NCBI GenBank assembly: GCA_030435675.1 | Contig: CM059623.1 | Span: 7,218,012 to 7,282,011 of the forward strand | DNA from: Steinernema hermaphroditum | Lineage: Eukaryota; Nematoda; Chromadorea; Rhabditida; Steinernematidae | DNA length: 64,000 nucleotides | Reading direction: 5' to 3' | In this document: piece after piece, positions 40,299 to 51,226 of the stretch | Numbering within the stretch: the first letter of the stretch is position 1 | Layout of the letters: every line of letters begins with the position of its first letter | Translations under genes and position numbers: made by a program | Notes under the pieces: generated by a model | What the model was told of the DNA's origin: nothing | The model's input: the letters and a program-made list of their open reading frames with translations, nothing else | Database searches by the model: none

Positions 40299-42605
40299 AT
40301 GGATAGAGGGATGGCGGCTTCGGGTTCGAAAGCTAACGCTGTAGCGGAGAAATATCCACTCCACTACCATGTGTTCCGAAATGAGGTACTTCTTACACGA
40401 AACCATCTTTTTTGTTACAACGGTTTGTTTAGATCGACAAGCTGAAGAGCTTCTTGGAGGCGAAGGAGGATTCCGGCGAAATTGAGAAGAAAGATGTCTA
40501 CGGGAGGACTCCGCTGATGTTGGCGACGACGCTCGGTCATTTCGAATGCACGAAACTTCTATTGGAATACGGGGCGGACGCTGACGTACAAAACAGAGGT
40601 TTGAATCGACATCTTCTTTGGTGAGCTAATTGCCTGTCCAGAAATGTGGTCCGTCAGCAACGAGTCAGTGTGTACCGGGAATCCCGATCTAGTCCGGCTT
40701 GTAATCCAGCACAGGGACTTCCAACGGAACAGACGAAGTGTGAAAGCCATGAATCGTCTTCTTTCAAAACTCTCAGTGCGCTCATCGGCCGTCAACTTTT
40801 AGTGTGCGTACTGTTTGCAGGACTCTGAAGACTTTTACGCCGAAATGAGCTGGGAATTTAATAGCTGGATCCCGTTCGTCAGCCGGATGTGCCCTTCCGA
40901 CACGTATAAGGTATTTTCGTTCAACAATTTATGTGATTGAAACAGCTTCTCAGATCTACAAACGAGGCACCGAGGTTCGTATCGATACCACCCTCGTGGG
41001 CTTTGATGGCCGAAGCACATGGACACGGGGCGACCAATCTTTCGTTTTTAGGCTTTTGACGTGTGATATGAGCAGTTTTACCATAATCGATCACGAACGA
41101 AAGAAGGTGGAGTGCAACGAGAACCTTGATCAAGTATTCCTCAAAACTATAGGCACTTGTACAAACGGCCGATAGAACTGCACTGACGGAACTTGACGAC
41201 TTTACTCCATCCGACGAGGCCGTCTTTGCACGACTTTCTTCTCCGGTAGCCACAACTTACGTCGATGTTGACCGTATCGGGTTCGAGCGTTCGAAGGGTG
41301 GTGGCATTTTTTCATGGATTACTTCCTCGGAGAAATCTGAAACCGTCGACGGATACGAATGCAAAGTTTTCCAAGCCAGCAATGTGGAACTTGTTACGAA
41401 GACGCGCTTTGATCATCTTAGTGAAGAAGACAAACAGCAGTACAAAAAGGTTCTTGTTTTGGGCCATCTTAATACTTCATGTTGTTCATTGTTCAGGAGG
41501 AAAGCAAAAGCCCTTTGAACAGCGTTCTCCAACTTAGTGGGCTACAAAAACGCCACTACACCTCCGTCAGTTCCACGGATTCTGAGGGAGACGTGTACGG
41601 CGGAATGTCGGCCGCCGAATACTTAAGTGGTGCTTGCTTAGGTCACCGCGACATCGGTAATTTCGCTTGCTCGTGAGACTGAAGAGAGTTTCTACGCGTA
41701 TTACAGGTGGAACTATGGAGATAGCTCGAAAATCGAACACCTTCAATGCTACTCTTTGCTTAGCCTCTCCAGAATATCCTCTTAATCTCCAAGTTTGTAC
41801 TCTACTGATAGTTCTTATAATCACTGTGGCTTATTTAGGAACAAGTGCTGCCCATCATTGATTTAATGGCTGCTAATAACTCTCATTTTGCTCGCCTTAA
41901 AAATTTCATCCAGTTGCAAATGCCTGGAGGGTTTCCAGTGAGAATCGACATTCCGCTTTTGCATGTCATCACTGCTCAGGTGACATTCAAAAACGTTAAC
42001 TCCCCTGGGCACTATGTTACCCCGATATGTCACAATCGGGTTAGCATAGATGAGTCCGCTTTCAATATACCTGAAGGATATGCTATTCTCGACGAAGCAA
42101 TGGTACAGCCCATGTTGGAACCTGTGGCTGAAAATCAAACTCGATTATCGAGGCAGTGTAAGTGGCATGTGCTTTTACAGAACACTTTCAATGTACTCTT
42201 GTAGATATGCCGTCGGCGCTCCAAGAAGAAGAAATGCTCTTGCAGTACGCACTAGAGCAGAGCATGCTGGAGCAGCACGGTCCTGGATCGTCTAGTCACC
42301 AAACAGAGCTTGATCAGTACGATACAGATTTGGCATTAGCAATTCAAGAAAGTCTACGGGCAACCAATGGGTCACTGCCCCAGGAACCAGACACCGCTGC
42401 TTCCACATTGCATAATGGAATTCAGGTTGTTCGTGTAACACCCTCAAGAAACCCATTGGCATTTCAGGAATCACCCGAAACGGACGGACATTTGGCGGAA
42501 GCTCTACGACTGTCCCGCCTAGAGGACGAAATCCGCCAAAGGGAGATGCGCAATCAAGAAGACACATTGAAGCGCGTTTTGGAACTCTCGAAGACAGAAA
42601 AATGA
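40299..42605 (+). CDS. ANKRD13: ANKRD13-type ankyrin repeat, ubiquitin-interacting-motif protein
   Basis: About ten exons from 40,299 to 42,605. N-terminal ankyrin repeats include [20 protein letters not shown]. The ANKRD13 C domain follows ([19 protein letters not shown]; later [20 protein letters not shown], where the family has GFPVKIEIPLFHVLNA). The C-terminus has three ubiquitin-interacting motifs: [26 protein letters not shown] and [18 protein letters not shown]13 proteins bind Lys63-linked ubiquitin chains on internalised membrane receptors and act in endocytic sorting. The upstream frame stays open to 40,053, so a longer N-terminus is possible, but homology begins near [20 protein letters not shown]. 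No disabling change was seen. Confidence 0.92.
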
Positions 42606-42884
42606 GAAGATTTTCACGAATTTTAATGAGGCTGGGCTTCTTTTAAACGCATATACGTATAGAAATGAAATGCGTAAGCATCAGACATGTGCACACGTCC
42701 GAGGGCGTCCCTCGGACCACCCGCAGAGGTGGGACATACCTCCCCCCAAATTCGGTAAAATTATGAAATGAGAAATGGAAATTTTGACAACATGAAAAAT
42801 CGTCCACATTAGCGCCGACAACGAGGTCTTTCATTTGTGCCCCCAGCGATCGGTCGGGTCGTCCACTCGCTCTCTCTGAGGCTG

Positions 42885-43465
42885 TCTGAGCCGAATGAGT
42901 TGAGTGAGCGGTCGTTCTCGGCCGTCGTTGTTGTCCGCAATGATCGACCCGGCTCCCAGAAGGCCTGGAACACCAGGGAGCCGTAGTTCCACCGTCTTGC
43001 CAAGAAGCCCGTCACTGCCGCCCGACTCCACCTGCGCCGCCAGAGAAGCCGAAGAAGCGCTCCATCTCCGAAGTCCGCGCATCCAGCAGCTCCGACTTTT
43101 CCTGGTTCGATTGCTGTCCTCCAACAACGCGTTTCGCCCGGTCGTCGTCGCCCGTGCCGCCATTCCTGTCGTAGCCCGTGCCGCCCGCGGAAGCCGCCGA
43201 AGAAGCTGCTCAACGTCGAAGTCCGCGCCGCCGCCTGAGCAGAAGATGGGTTCGATGTGCTCTACCATCTCCGGAATCAGCTCTTCGCCACTCTGATGCC
43301 GACGCACACTGATGGGATCGCCGCGTTCTACTCTGTTGCCGTGCCCTGTGCCTAAGCCAGAAGAAGACCGGCGACTACGGAGTGATAATATGGTTCTTGT
43401 GCATATATATGACGTCTCGCAAGGCGTAAGCCTTTGATACGAGAAATAAACTCGTAAACTCGTAA
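42885..43465 (+). mobile_element. Retroposon copy 1 (0.46-0.58 kb family)
   Basis: This stretch aligns with 49,160-49,620 in the same orientation over most of its length, from TCTGAGCCGAATGAG to the A-rich end (CTCGTAAACTCGTAAACAG). Roughly three quarters of positions match by eye. It is longer than copy 2 and contains an extra GC-rich block around 43,110-43,200. A TATA-like GTGCATATATATGA lies near the 3' end. Long minus-strand frames cross it but are not conserved in the second copy. Confidence 0.6.
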
Positions 43466-43479
43466 ACAGAGAGATAGTG

Positions 43480-43625
43480 GAAGTAGAGCAATACCATTTC
43501 AACTGTCTGTGTGGCTCATTGCGAACGTTTTCTGTTTGTAAGCGGGCGGTGTCGGGTTCGATTCCCCTCGGTGTCCTTATTTTGTGTGGGTGTTTCCGCC
43601 GTGCGCACGGAAAAACACACATACA
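43480..43625 (+). mobile_element. tRNA-related SINE, uninterrupted copy (SINE-2)
   Basis: Contains a perfect pol III B box, GGTTCGATTCC, at 43,555-43,565, with an A-box-like TGGCTCATTGC about 35 bp upstream. The body ends with a small hairpin (CCGTGCGCACGG) and a CA-rich tail. The same element, split by the MULE, lies at 55,413-55,520 plus 58,688-58,760. It does not fold as a tRNA, so it is a SINE and not a tRNA gene. Confidence 0.6.
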
Positions 43626-43844
43626 TACACGCACACACAGACCAACGGACCCGTCGGTTCTCCATTTATATATAGGGGATTACACAGATTCCGTTTCTCT
43701 CGTCGTCTGCCTTTCATCGCGCCGCTCATACAGTCGGTTCTGCATGCCCCCCCCTGGACCTACCTCCCCGCGCATTCCGGAAAAAACGGACCTTATGCAC
43801 ATGACTGGTAAACACTTCGTTCCAATTTCTAGCCATATCTTTCA

Positions 43845-44065
43845 CGTCTGCACGGTGCGGACTGTCTCTCACATAATACCTTTCGGAGACGTTCTTCTTT
43901 GGTCCCTACATCGAAAAAGTTGGAAAAAATGCAGAATTTCTCTCACACTACCTCTTTGAGACGTTCTTATTTGGTCCTTATACCAGAAAAGGTAGAAAAT
44001 ATTGTGGAATGTCTTTCACACTAACTCTTTGAGACGTTCTTCTTTGGTTCCTATATTCGTCGTCA
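43845..44065 (-). repeat. Three diverged copies of the 73-75 bp tandem repeat
   Basis: Three units with the motif GAGACGTTCTTCTTTGGTCC, in the orientation opposite to the large array at 48.5-50.0 kb and the same as the array at the window end. They differ from each other at many positions, so they are older than the main array. Confidence 0.75.
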
Positions 44066-44373
44066 AAAAAAACAAAGTTCGCACGTTAGGTCAGCGTGGC
44101 GTGTGGTCGCACCAATTTACATTTACAATGGAAAACCTGACTTCATCACCATGGAAGCCCGTTTTCTCCACGCCTGTAACGTTTTGTCGAAATCTATCAA
44201 ATATAAAATGTTCGCTAGTGTCCGGAGCGCCGCTCTTTCCAATTTTGGCGCCGAACAGTGCGGTCTTTTCGTGCAAAAAAGTGTCTTTTCTCCGTTACTA
44301 AGTCTGTTTTGTACGTTACAGGGAAATTTCAGGGCGCTTTTCTGAGCGAAATGGTAACAATTCTCTCGGTATG

Positions 44374-45300
44374 TCACCACAATCTATCGCCGATCTTCGT
44401 TTCTGCCGAAATCTGGAAAGCGGTCTTCAGTGAGTCAATTGTTTCGTGGAGTACTTGGTAGGCCTTCTTCTCTAAGATCCTCCACACCTCAAAATTCGTG
44501 GGGTTAAAATCGGGGCAGTTTAAGGGCCAATCTTCCTTGGTCCATAAGTCTGGGATCCGCTCCTTGCAGAACTCCACTGTTGATTTGGCTCCACGAGTCC
44601 AGTTCTGCATCTGCATCCGTCGCCTGTTTTAGAACTGTTCTTGCACAGTACCAAGTAACGCGCCTCTCAGAATCTGATTCTGATAAACAGAAAAGTTATA
44701 TTTACTCTTTTCTCCATGAAACTCAGTGAATTCTTTAGAGTTTCACAAATTCCTCTCACCGTAGAAGCATTAAAGTGGCTTCTTTCCACTTGTACAGTGT
44801 TCAGAGAGCCTTATTTCACATGTTAGCGGTGGTCCTGCATCTTTGGATCTTTGGATTCTGAGAAAATCCTCTGATCTTTGTAGACCACTCGTCTAAAATG
44901 TGGGCCAACAGCCACGATAGTCTGCATCTTAGCACATTTCCCCACGAATTGAGTTATTATTCATCTTCCAAAGGCTTTTTTTTTGCACCAGAAATTGAAC
45001 TTTACTCGTGCTAAGGCCAGATTAATCACTTTGGGTACGTTTATCTCTCTCCTGCTCTGTTTAAGGGTGCATTCTTGGAAAAAGGGTGCCAAATTCTGTA
45101 TGATTCCCTTCTTATTTTTTGTTGAGCCTTCTTCTTTTTTGTTGATTTGTTGAGCACCCGATTTTCCAATCGCAACAGTTCTTTGGTTTTCTGACGCCTA
45201 GTTGACCAGGGAATTTCGTAATGTTGTTGACACACTGACACAGGGGACGTGTTTGAAGAACGATACGAGCTTTGAGATGATAATAACTTTTAGAATTCCG
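44374..45300 (-). pseudogene. Degenerate Tc1/mariner transposase remnant
   Basis: The 80-codon open frame at 44,374-44,616 contains WPLNCPDFNPTNFEVWRILE, the classic C-terminal block of mariner/Tc1 transposases (NSPDLNPIDYxLW). Further minus-strand fragments to about 45,240 (for example WSTRRQKTKELLRLENRVLN) fit the preceding region but are broken by stops and frameshifts. The catalytic acidic triad could not be traced as a whole. Terminal inverted repeats were not found with confidence. Confidence 0.6.
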
Positions 45301-45392
45301 CGCGAAACGGTCACTGCGACCGAAAAATGTATTTTACAGAGAACCGTTTTCAAGACCGGGTTCTAAAGTTACGAAAAATGTAACAGTGAGGT

Positions 45393-46565
45393 AGTTTAGT
45401 TTAGTTTAGTTTAGTTTATTTGCAATATCATAAGATTCACAAAGTTGCACCTCATAACCATCAATCAAGTAGTAGGATCTTCTTTTTTGCCCAGTTCTTC
45501 TCCTCGCTTGGCTTCTGTCCGTCCACCAGTCACGATTCGGTTCCTCGTTTGCACCATGTTGAAAGAGATTCAGTTCTTGCGACATTTTTCCAACGCTGAG
45601 TTCTCACGGTCTTCACGAAGTCGTCTCTCCATCTTATTTTCGGTCTACCTTGTGGACGTGTTGTTGGTGGCCTCCAATCTGAAATTAGTGTAGACCACTT
45701 ACCACTATCCACAGCCCGGTTGGCCATGTTCCACGCAAATTTCCACTTTCTTTTCATCGCTGTCTCGCATACGTCTTTCACCTTGGTTACCCCTCGGAGC
45801 CATTCATTTGTTTTTCGATCTTGTAGTTTTACGCCTACCATTCTTCTTTCCATCCTCCTTTGCGCTGCCGCTAGTCTCTTCTTCATAGACGAGGTTAATG
45901 CCCAGGTTTCTGAACCATAAAGGATCGCGGGAAGGATGCACATGTCGAATAGTCTTCGCTTCCACTTCATTTCGACTGATGGTGATGTCAGCAGGACTTT
46001 GTGTTGTCGAAAAGCGTTCCATCCCGAACTGATACGGCGACTGATCTCTCTACTGCTGTTTCTGATCATTTGAACTTCCTGACCTAGGTACACAAAGCTT
46101 GTCACACATTCTAAGCTCACTCCGTTGAGGCGAATGTTGATTTCCTCATTTGCCATGACTTTCGTCTTTTCGTCGTTGATCTTCAGCCCAAACTTTCGTG
46201 ATTCCTCGCTCAATTCGTTTATCATCTTTTGGAGCTCTGCTTCCGAACTGGCAATGATGGCTATATCATCAGCAAATCGGAGGTTGTTGAGCCTTCTGCC
46301 ATTCACGTTTATCCCAAGTTCATTCCAGTTCAGTCTTCGGAAGAGGCTGTAAAGTGGCTGTAAAAAGTTTCTCTCCTTGCCTTACGTCTCCTTGCCTGAC
46401 TCCGCGTTGAATTTCGATAGGCACGAGATCGTCTCCGATTCGAATATGAGACTTGGCTTCCCGGTATATTTTTCGTAGCATCGTTACAATTTGGGCTGGT
46501 ACGCCTTGATCCCGTAGAGAGCTCCATACTGCGTTGACTTCGACCGAATCGAAAGCTTTTTGGTA
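45393..46565 (-). pseudogene. 5'-truncated RTE-type LINE reverse transcriptase
   Basis: The minus-strand frame at 45,530-46,306 carries the polymerase motif LRFADDIAIIASS, then LKINDEKTKVMA, FVYLGQEV and PAILYGSETWAL, all typical of RTE/RTE-like non-LTR elements. Upstream sequence to about 46,565 encodes QKAFDSVEVNAVW and IQRGVRQGD but is in another frame, so a frameshift lies near 46,330. The endonuclease and N-terminal RT are missing. The 3' end finishes in a TTTAG microsatellite (45,393-45,418 on the plus strand), the short-repeat tail usual for RTE elements. Confidence 0.82.
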
Positions 46566-47990
46566 GTCTATAAATGCAATATACAGAGGTAGTGATCAGA
46601 AATAGATGCTAAATGCGAATATCGTAACGAGAAGGCTCGCCCGATTCACAAAGTGGCGAAAGATGACTTTACGACTTTATTTCGCGAATCAAAGGCATTA
46701 CACCTTGCGCGACACCGAAAATAAACAAACAGAGGATGTCTGGCAGACGACTTCATCCCTGGCGCGGCGTTGATGTCGAACCGGTGGGTGGCGGCGCACT
46801 TCACTGGGCATCCGGGAATCGGCAAATCTTCGGATACAGCAGCGAATCATCGTTTGCAGCACAGCGGCCGCTTCTGAGCTCGAATCTGATTGTCCATGGT
46901 CCGGGAGATGCGTTCTCGCTGGTCCTCAGAGCATCGGCGACCTTCAGGATGACTTCTCACACAGCTGGATTCCTTGCGTCGGACATCTTGTTGTCAGCAG
47001 TGGTGGGACTACGGCTTCCGGGTGTCACAATTCCCTCTGGAAGCCGGAACAGTCACAACTGCCACGGGGTTTGCCATCTGGCCAACCAGACACTCACAGA
47101 GCGACCGGAGGGACCGACCGCTCGCCACCGCGACACGAGTGAGAACCCTGAATAAAGATGAATAATCTAAATCAACGTTACAGAACTTTTGTGCCACCCT
47201 GTTCTTTTGCGTTGTCGTAGAGAGCGAACTATTCTTGTTGTACGCGGGCACTCGGAACACCAATGTTGTATGGGCGCCGCCGTACGAATGTGGGAAATCG
47301 GGGGAGAAACGACGAGATGGTTGTCCGACGAGACTCCGGTGTCAATTCCTGTGCGTGGGGCGCGGGGCACGACTTAGGAAAAACACTAGCCGCTCACGTC
47401 TAGGTTGCTTTATGCTTAATGCTTTTGCTTTTTCTCCATGCGAAATGCTCAATGCTTTCATGCTTTATGCTTCCTGTCTGAAACTGAACCTGTCTGTGTC
47501 TACGCTCACCGCTTCATTCCACCCATCCTCAAATCATGCGCCCGGTCCATGCGTGCTAAAAAGCTCAGATGCCAGCTCAGACTCTATTCACGCATGTGCA
47601 AAGATTCACAGATCCTTATATGTTGCGCAGATGATTTCCCTCCCCCTGAGAGCAAAGCTCATCCCTTTCCCGGACCATGCCTCTATGCCCAGGCAAATCT
47701 TATTCTCCGTTCATGATCATCCCATTCCCGTTCATGCCCCATCCCGTCTCCGGTCCATGCCCCATCCCTTCGATGCGTCATCCGCGTCGAATATACCGCG
47801 TCCATGCTGATCCCTTCCCCATTGCCTACTTCGTATTACTCCTACTCCACGCCTCATCCCATTCACGTTCATGCTCAATCCCGTCCCCGGCCTATGCTCA
47901 TGACTGGTCCAAGCGTGTTCCCTTCCCCAATTCATGCTGCATTCTATAGCCCGTCCATGCCCCATCTATATACTCAAATGCTCGCTTAGA
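46566..47990. other. Unassigned repeat-derived region
   Basis: No gene could be supported. A 139-codon frame at 46,736-47,155 has no recognisable domain. From about 47,400 the sequence becomes a degenerate series of CATCCC/CATGCC-type words, apparently decayed short tandem repeat. Confidence 0.35.
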
Positions 47991-48460
47991 TGCTTACTCA
48001 GATGCTCTGACGCCCGCTCGCGGCGCTCAGATGCTCATATTCCCGCTCAGATGCTCGCTCCGTTGCCCGCTCAGATGCTCGGATGCTTGCTCCGAAGCTT
48101 GCTGAGATGCGTGCTTAAGTTATGAGATGCGTGCTCCGATCATCAGATGCGCACTCCGATGCTTTGATGCCTACTTACGGCGCTCAGATGCTTTGCAACC
48201 GCCCTATGAGCAAACCTGACCGGTCCACTATCGCCCGCTGAGATGCATGCTCAAGTGATGAGATGCTTTCTCCGACGCTCAGATGCTTGCTCAGATGATA
48301 CCTAGTATATGCTTGCTCCGATGGTCAGATGCGCACTCCGATGCTCAGACGCCTGCTGAGATGCGTGCTCCGATTATCAGATGCTTGCTGAGATGCGTGC
48401 TCCGATGCTCAGATGCCCGCTGAGGAGCTCCGATCACCAGATGTCTGCTCTCGGTGCTCA
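47990..48460. repeat. AGATGC-type minisatellite
   Basis: Irregular tandem copies of words such as GCTCAGATGCTCGCTC and TGCTCCGATGCTCAGATGC, with unit length varying around 10-20 bp. It lies immediately upstream of the 73-75 bp array. Confidence 0.75.
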
Positions 48461-48506
48461 CATGCCTGTCCATGCTACAAACGATCAAACAAACGATGCC
48501 TGTTAA

Positions 48507-49159
48507 ACGTCTCAAAGGTAGCGTGAGAGACATTCCACAATATTTTCTGACTTTTCCGGTATAAGGACTAAAGAAGAACGTCTCACAGAAGAAGTGTGAG
48601 AGACATTCCACAATATTTTCTAACTTTTCCGGTATAAGGACTAAAGAAGAACGTCTCAAAGAGGTAGGGTGAGAGACATTCCACAATATTTTCTAACTTT
48701 TCTGGTATAAGGACCAAAGAAGAACGTCTCACAGAAGAAGTGTGAGAGACATTCCACAATATTTTCTAACTTTTCCGGTATAAGGACTAAAGAAGAACGT
48801 CTCAAAGAGGTAGGGTGAGAGACATTCCACAATATTTTCTAACTTTTCCGGTATAAGGACCAAAGAAGCACGTCTCTAAGAGGTATTATGTGAGAGACAT
48901 TCCACAATATTTTCTAACTTTTCCGGTATAAGGACTAAAGAAGAACGTCTCAAAGAGGTAGGGTGAGAGACATTCCACAATATTTTCTAACTTTTCTGGT
49001 ATAAGGACCAAAGAAGAACGTCTCACAGAAGAAGTGTGAGAGACATTCCACAATATTTTCTAACTTTTCTGGTATAAGGACCAAAGAAGAACGTCTCACA
49101 GAGGTAGTGTGAGAGACATTCCACAAAATTTTCTAACTTTTCTGGTATAAGGACCAAAG
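48507..49159 (+). repeat. 73-75 bp tandem array, outer left block (about 9 units)
   Basis: Head-to-tail units of 73 bp, with 75 bp variants. Each unit contains GTCTCACA and TGTGAGAGAC around a short loop, or the looser GTCTC/GAGAGAC pair, so each can form a stem-loop. Units fall into subtypes (AGAAGAAGTGT, AGAGGTAGGGT, AGAGGTATTATGT) that alternate along the array. The block is interrupted at its end by retroposon copy 2. Confidence 0.9.
49151..49159. repeat. Target-site duplication of retroposon copy 2, left
   Basis: GGACCAAAG, repeated exactly at 49,621-49,629 on the other side of the insert. The word is part of each 73-75 bp unit, and the unit continues normally after the right copy, so the duplication came with the insertion. 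Confidence 0.75.
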
Positions 49160-49620
49160 GGTCTGAGCCGAATGAGTTAAGTGAGCGGTCGTTCTCGGCC
49201 GTCGTTGTTGGCGCAATGATCGCCCCGGCTCCCAGAAGGCCTGGAACACCAGGGAGCCGTAGTTCCACCGTCTCGCCAAAAAGCCCGCCACGACCGCCCG
49301 ACTGTACCCGCGCCGCCAGAGAAGCCGAAAAAACGTTGCAACTCCGAAGTCCACGCCGCCAGCCGAACCGAAGATGACTCTCCGCTCCGTTGGCTCTGCT
49401 TCACCGCTATTCCACTTCCGGAATCCGCTCTTCACGACTTCGATGCCCGCGCAAACTAATGGGAACACTGCATTTTATTCGGATTCGTCTGCTCCACCGA
49501 AATTAGAAGAAAATCAGCGACCACGGTGTGACTATGTTCTTCTTTGTGCATATATGAGACGTCCTGCACGGCGTAAGCCGTTGATTCGGGAAGATAAATA
49601 GTGTAAAAATCGTGTAAAAA
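49160..49620 (+). mobile_element. Retroposon copy 2, inserted in the tandem array
   Basis: A 461 bp insert beginning GGTCTGAGCC and ending in the A-rich GTGTAAAAA. It interrupts one array unit and is flanked by the 9 bp direct repeat GGACCAAAG. It is a shorter relative of 42,885-43,465. Coding capacity is not conserved between the copies, so it is probably non-autonomous. Confidence 0.72.
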
Positions 49621-50033
49621 GGACCAAAGAAGAACGTCTCACAGAAGAAGTGTGAGAGACATTCCACAATATTTTCTAACTTTTCCGGTATAAGGACCAA
49701 AGAAGAACGTCTCAAAGAGGTATTATGTGAGAGACATTCCACTATATTTTCTAACTTTTCCGGTATGAGGACCAAAGAAGAACGTCGCAAAGAGGTATTA
49801 TGTGAGAGACATTCCACTATATTTTCTAACTTTTCCGGTATGAGGACCAAAGAAGAACGTCGCAAAGAGGTATTATGCGAGAGACATTCCACTATATTTT
49901 CTAACTTTTCCGGTATGAGGACCAAAGAAGAACGTCTCAAAGAGGTATTATGTGAGAGACATTCCACTATATTTTCTAACTTTTCCGGTATGAGGACCAA
50001 ATAAGAACGTCGCAAAGAGGTATTATGTGAGTG
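49621..50033 (+). repeat. 73-75 bp tandem array, inner left block (about 5.5 units)
   Basis: Mostly 75 bp units of the GGTATTATGTGAGAGAC subtype. Because 75 is divisible by three, a minus-strand frame stays open through the array and encodes a repeated 25-residue block (SLRRSSLVLIPEKLENIVEC plus LSHNT). The inner units pair with the array at the right end of the window. Confidence 0.9.
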
Positions 50034-50099
50034 TTGTGTTGTCGGTTGCGACAAACACACTTCAGTAACGTAGTAATCCGCAATGGTTCTACGATACTG

Positions 50100-50590
50100 A
50101 ATTCTGTAAATTTTGTAAATTCTGCAAATTTTGCAAATTTTGCAACATAAAACATTGAATTTCTAACCGCACTTTCTTCAAAAAATCTTCAAAAATCGTC
50201 AAAATTTCTGAAAACCTGCAAAAACTGCAAAAAGTAGAAAAATTTTTCCCTATAAGTTCGCTTTGTCAATCTCCATCATCTACACCATAGCGCAAATTCT
50301 CACATTTTGCAAAACTCGCTGAAAAGTGCGAGAATTTCTTCAAATACATCTTTTGCAAAATCTACACATTTTGCAAAATCTACAGATTTTGTAACTTTGC
50401 AATTGCAAAGCATAAAACATTCCATCTTTTACTTCGGCGCACAAAGCAAACATTTCTGGGAAACCTAGAAATTTTCCGCATCTCCACAACATCCACCTTT
50501 TCTCATTTCTCATACGACCTATACGGAGCAGATGGTTTGTACCATTTGTACCGTATACAACCTCACATTATTATCAACTATTCATTAACA
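50100..50590. repeat. AT-rich TTTTGCAAA-type simple region, left arm
   Basis: Dense irregular repeats of TTTTGCAAA, TTCTGCAAA and CTTCAAAAA words. No coding frame. The mirror copy is at about 63,224-63,714. Confidence 0.7.
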
Positions 50591-50804
50591 TCGAATTCCT
50601 GTGAATCAATTAATTATCAAATTCATAGCACAGTTGCAGCCAAAGAATAAACGCTATGAAACACACGCCTCCTATGACGATGGGCGTGCGGGTTTTGATG
50701 CAGCGGCCAAAGGATTCCTACGGTGGATAAACCATTGGGATGTCATAAATCGCGTAGAGGCGCTCATCAGGAGGAGGCTTAGGACCGTTGTATGGAGCGC
50801 CATC

Positions 50805-51008
50805 TTAAAAAGGCCATAGATGAAGCATCAGTAATCTGTGATTAATAAAACTTAGCTCCCTTATGATTTGTTCCATGTCTTCATATAGTTTCGCCATCTT
50901 CTCCTCAGTGAAGCCAGCTAATTCAGTTTCAGTGTTAGATTCAGTGCTAGAGGACAATGATATGCACTCTTCAGCAGTAAAGTCAGTTAATTCAGTATTC
51001 GAAGACAT
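50805..51008 (-). CDS. Short acidic ORF in the left arm
   Basis: A 67-codon minus-strand frame, identical to the frame at 62,806-63,009 in the right arm. It is rich in Ser, Thr and Glu with an internal near-repeat (ELTDFTAEE and ELAGFTEEK), then a helical end (MAKLYEDMEQIIRELSFI). It is divergent from the MGNC gene across about 220 bp. I do not recognise it. Its length is close to chance, but identical preservation in both arms says little because the arms are recent copies. Confidence 0.35.
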   Translation of the reverse strand: MSSNTELTDFTAEECISLSSSTESNTETELAGFTEEKMAKLYEDMEQIIRELSFINHRLLMLHLWPF

Positions 51009-51226
51009 TTTATGAAAACTGAAATACGGTCACGATCACACATCAAAACAAAGTTCGCGCGTTGTGATTTCGCGCCGAGCGATCGTGATAACGGCGGCGC
51101 CACTAAAGACAGAGCTGAGACGCGCGAGCATGTTTTGTTTTCTTAAAACCACACGTGCGCGTCGTGTTTCCACGGTCGATTATGAGTGCCCTCTGTTTCA
51201 GAACACTAAGAAGACAAAAAATCGCA

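Noticed and set aside
42831..43634. 267-codon minus-strand ORF as a gene
   Set aside because: It crosses the borders of the retroposon and SINE-2 and is not conserved in retroposon copy 2; GC-rich DNA gives long chance frames.
45393..45418. TTTAG repeats as telomeric sequence
   Set aside because: Only about five units, at the 3' end of an RTE-type LINE, where a microsatellite tail is expected.
46736..47155. 139-codon ORF between the LINE and the minisatellite
   Set aside because: No motif, no splice partners and strong overlap with repeat-derived sequence.
49503..50060. 185-codon minus-strand ORF as a real gene
   Set aside because: It is the open frame of the 75 bp tandem repeat; unit length divisible by three explains it without selection.
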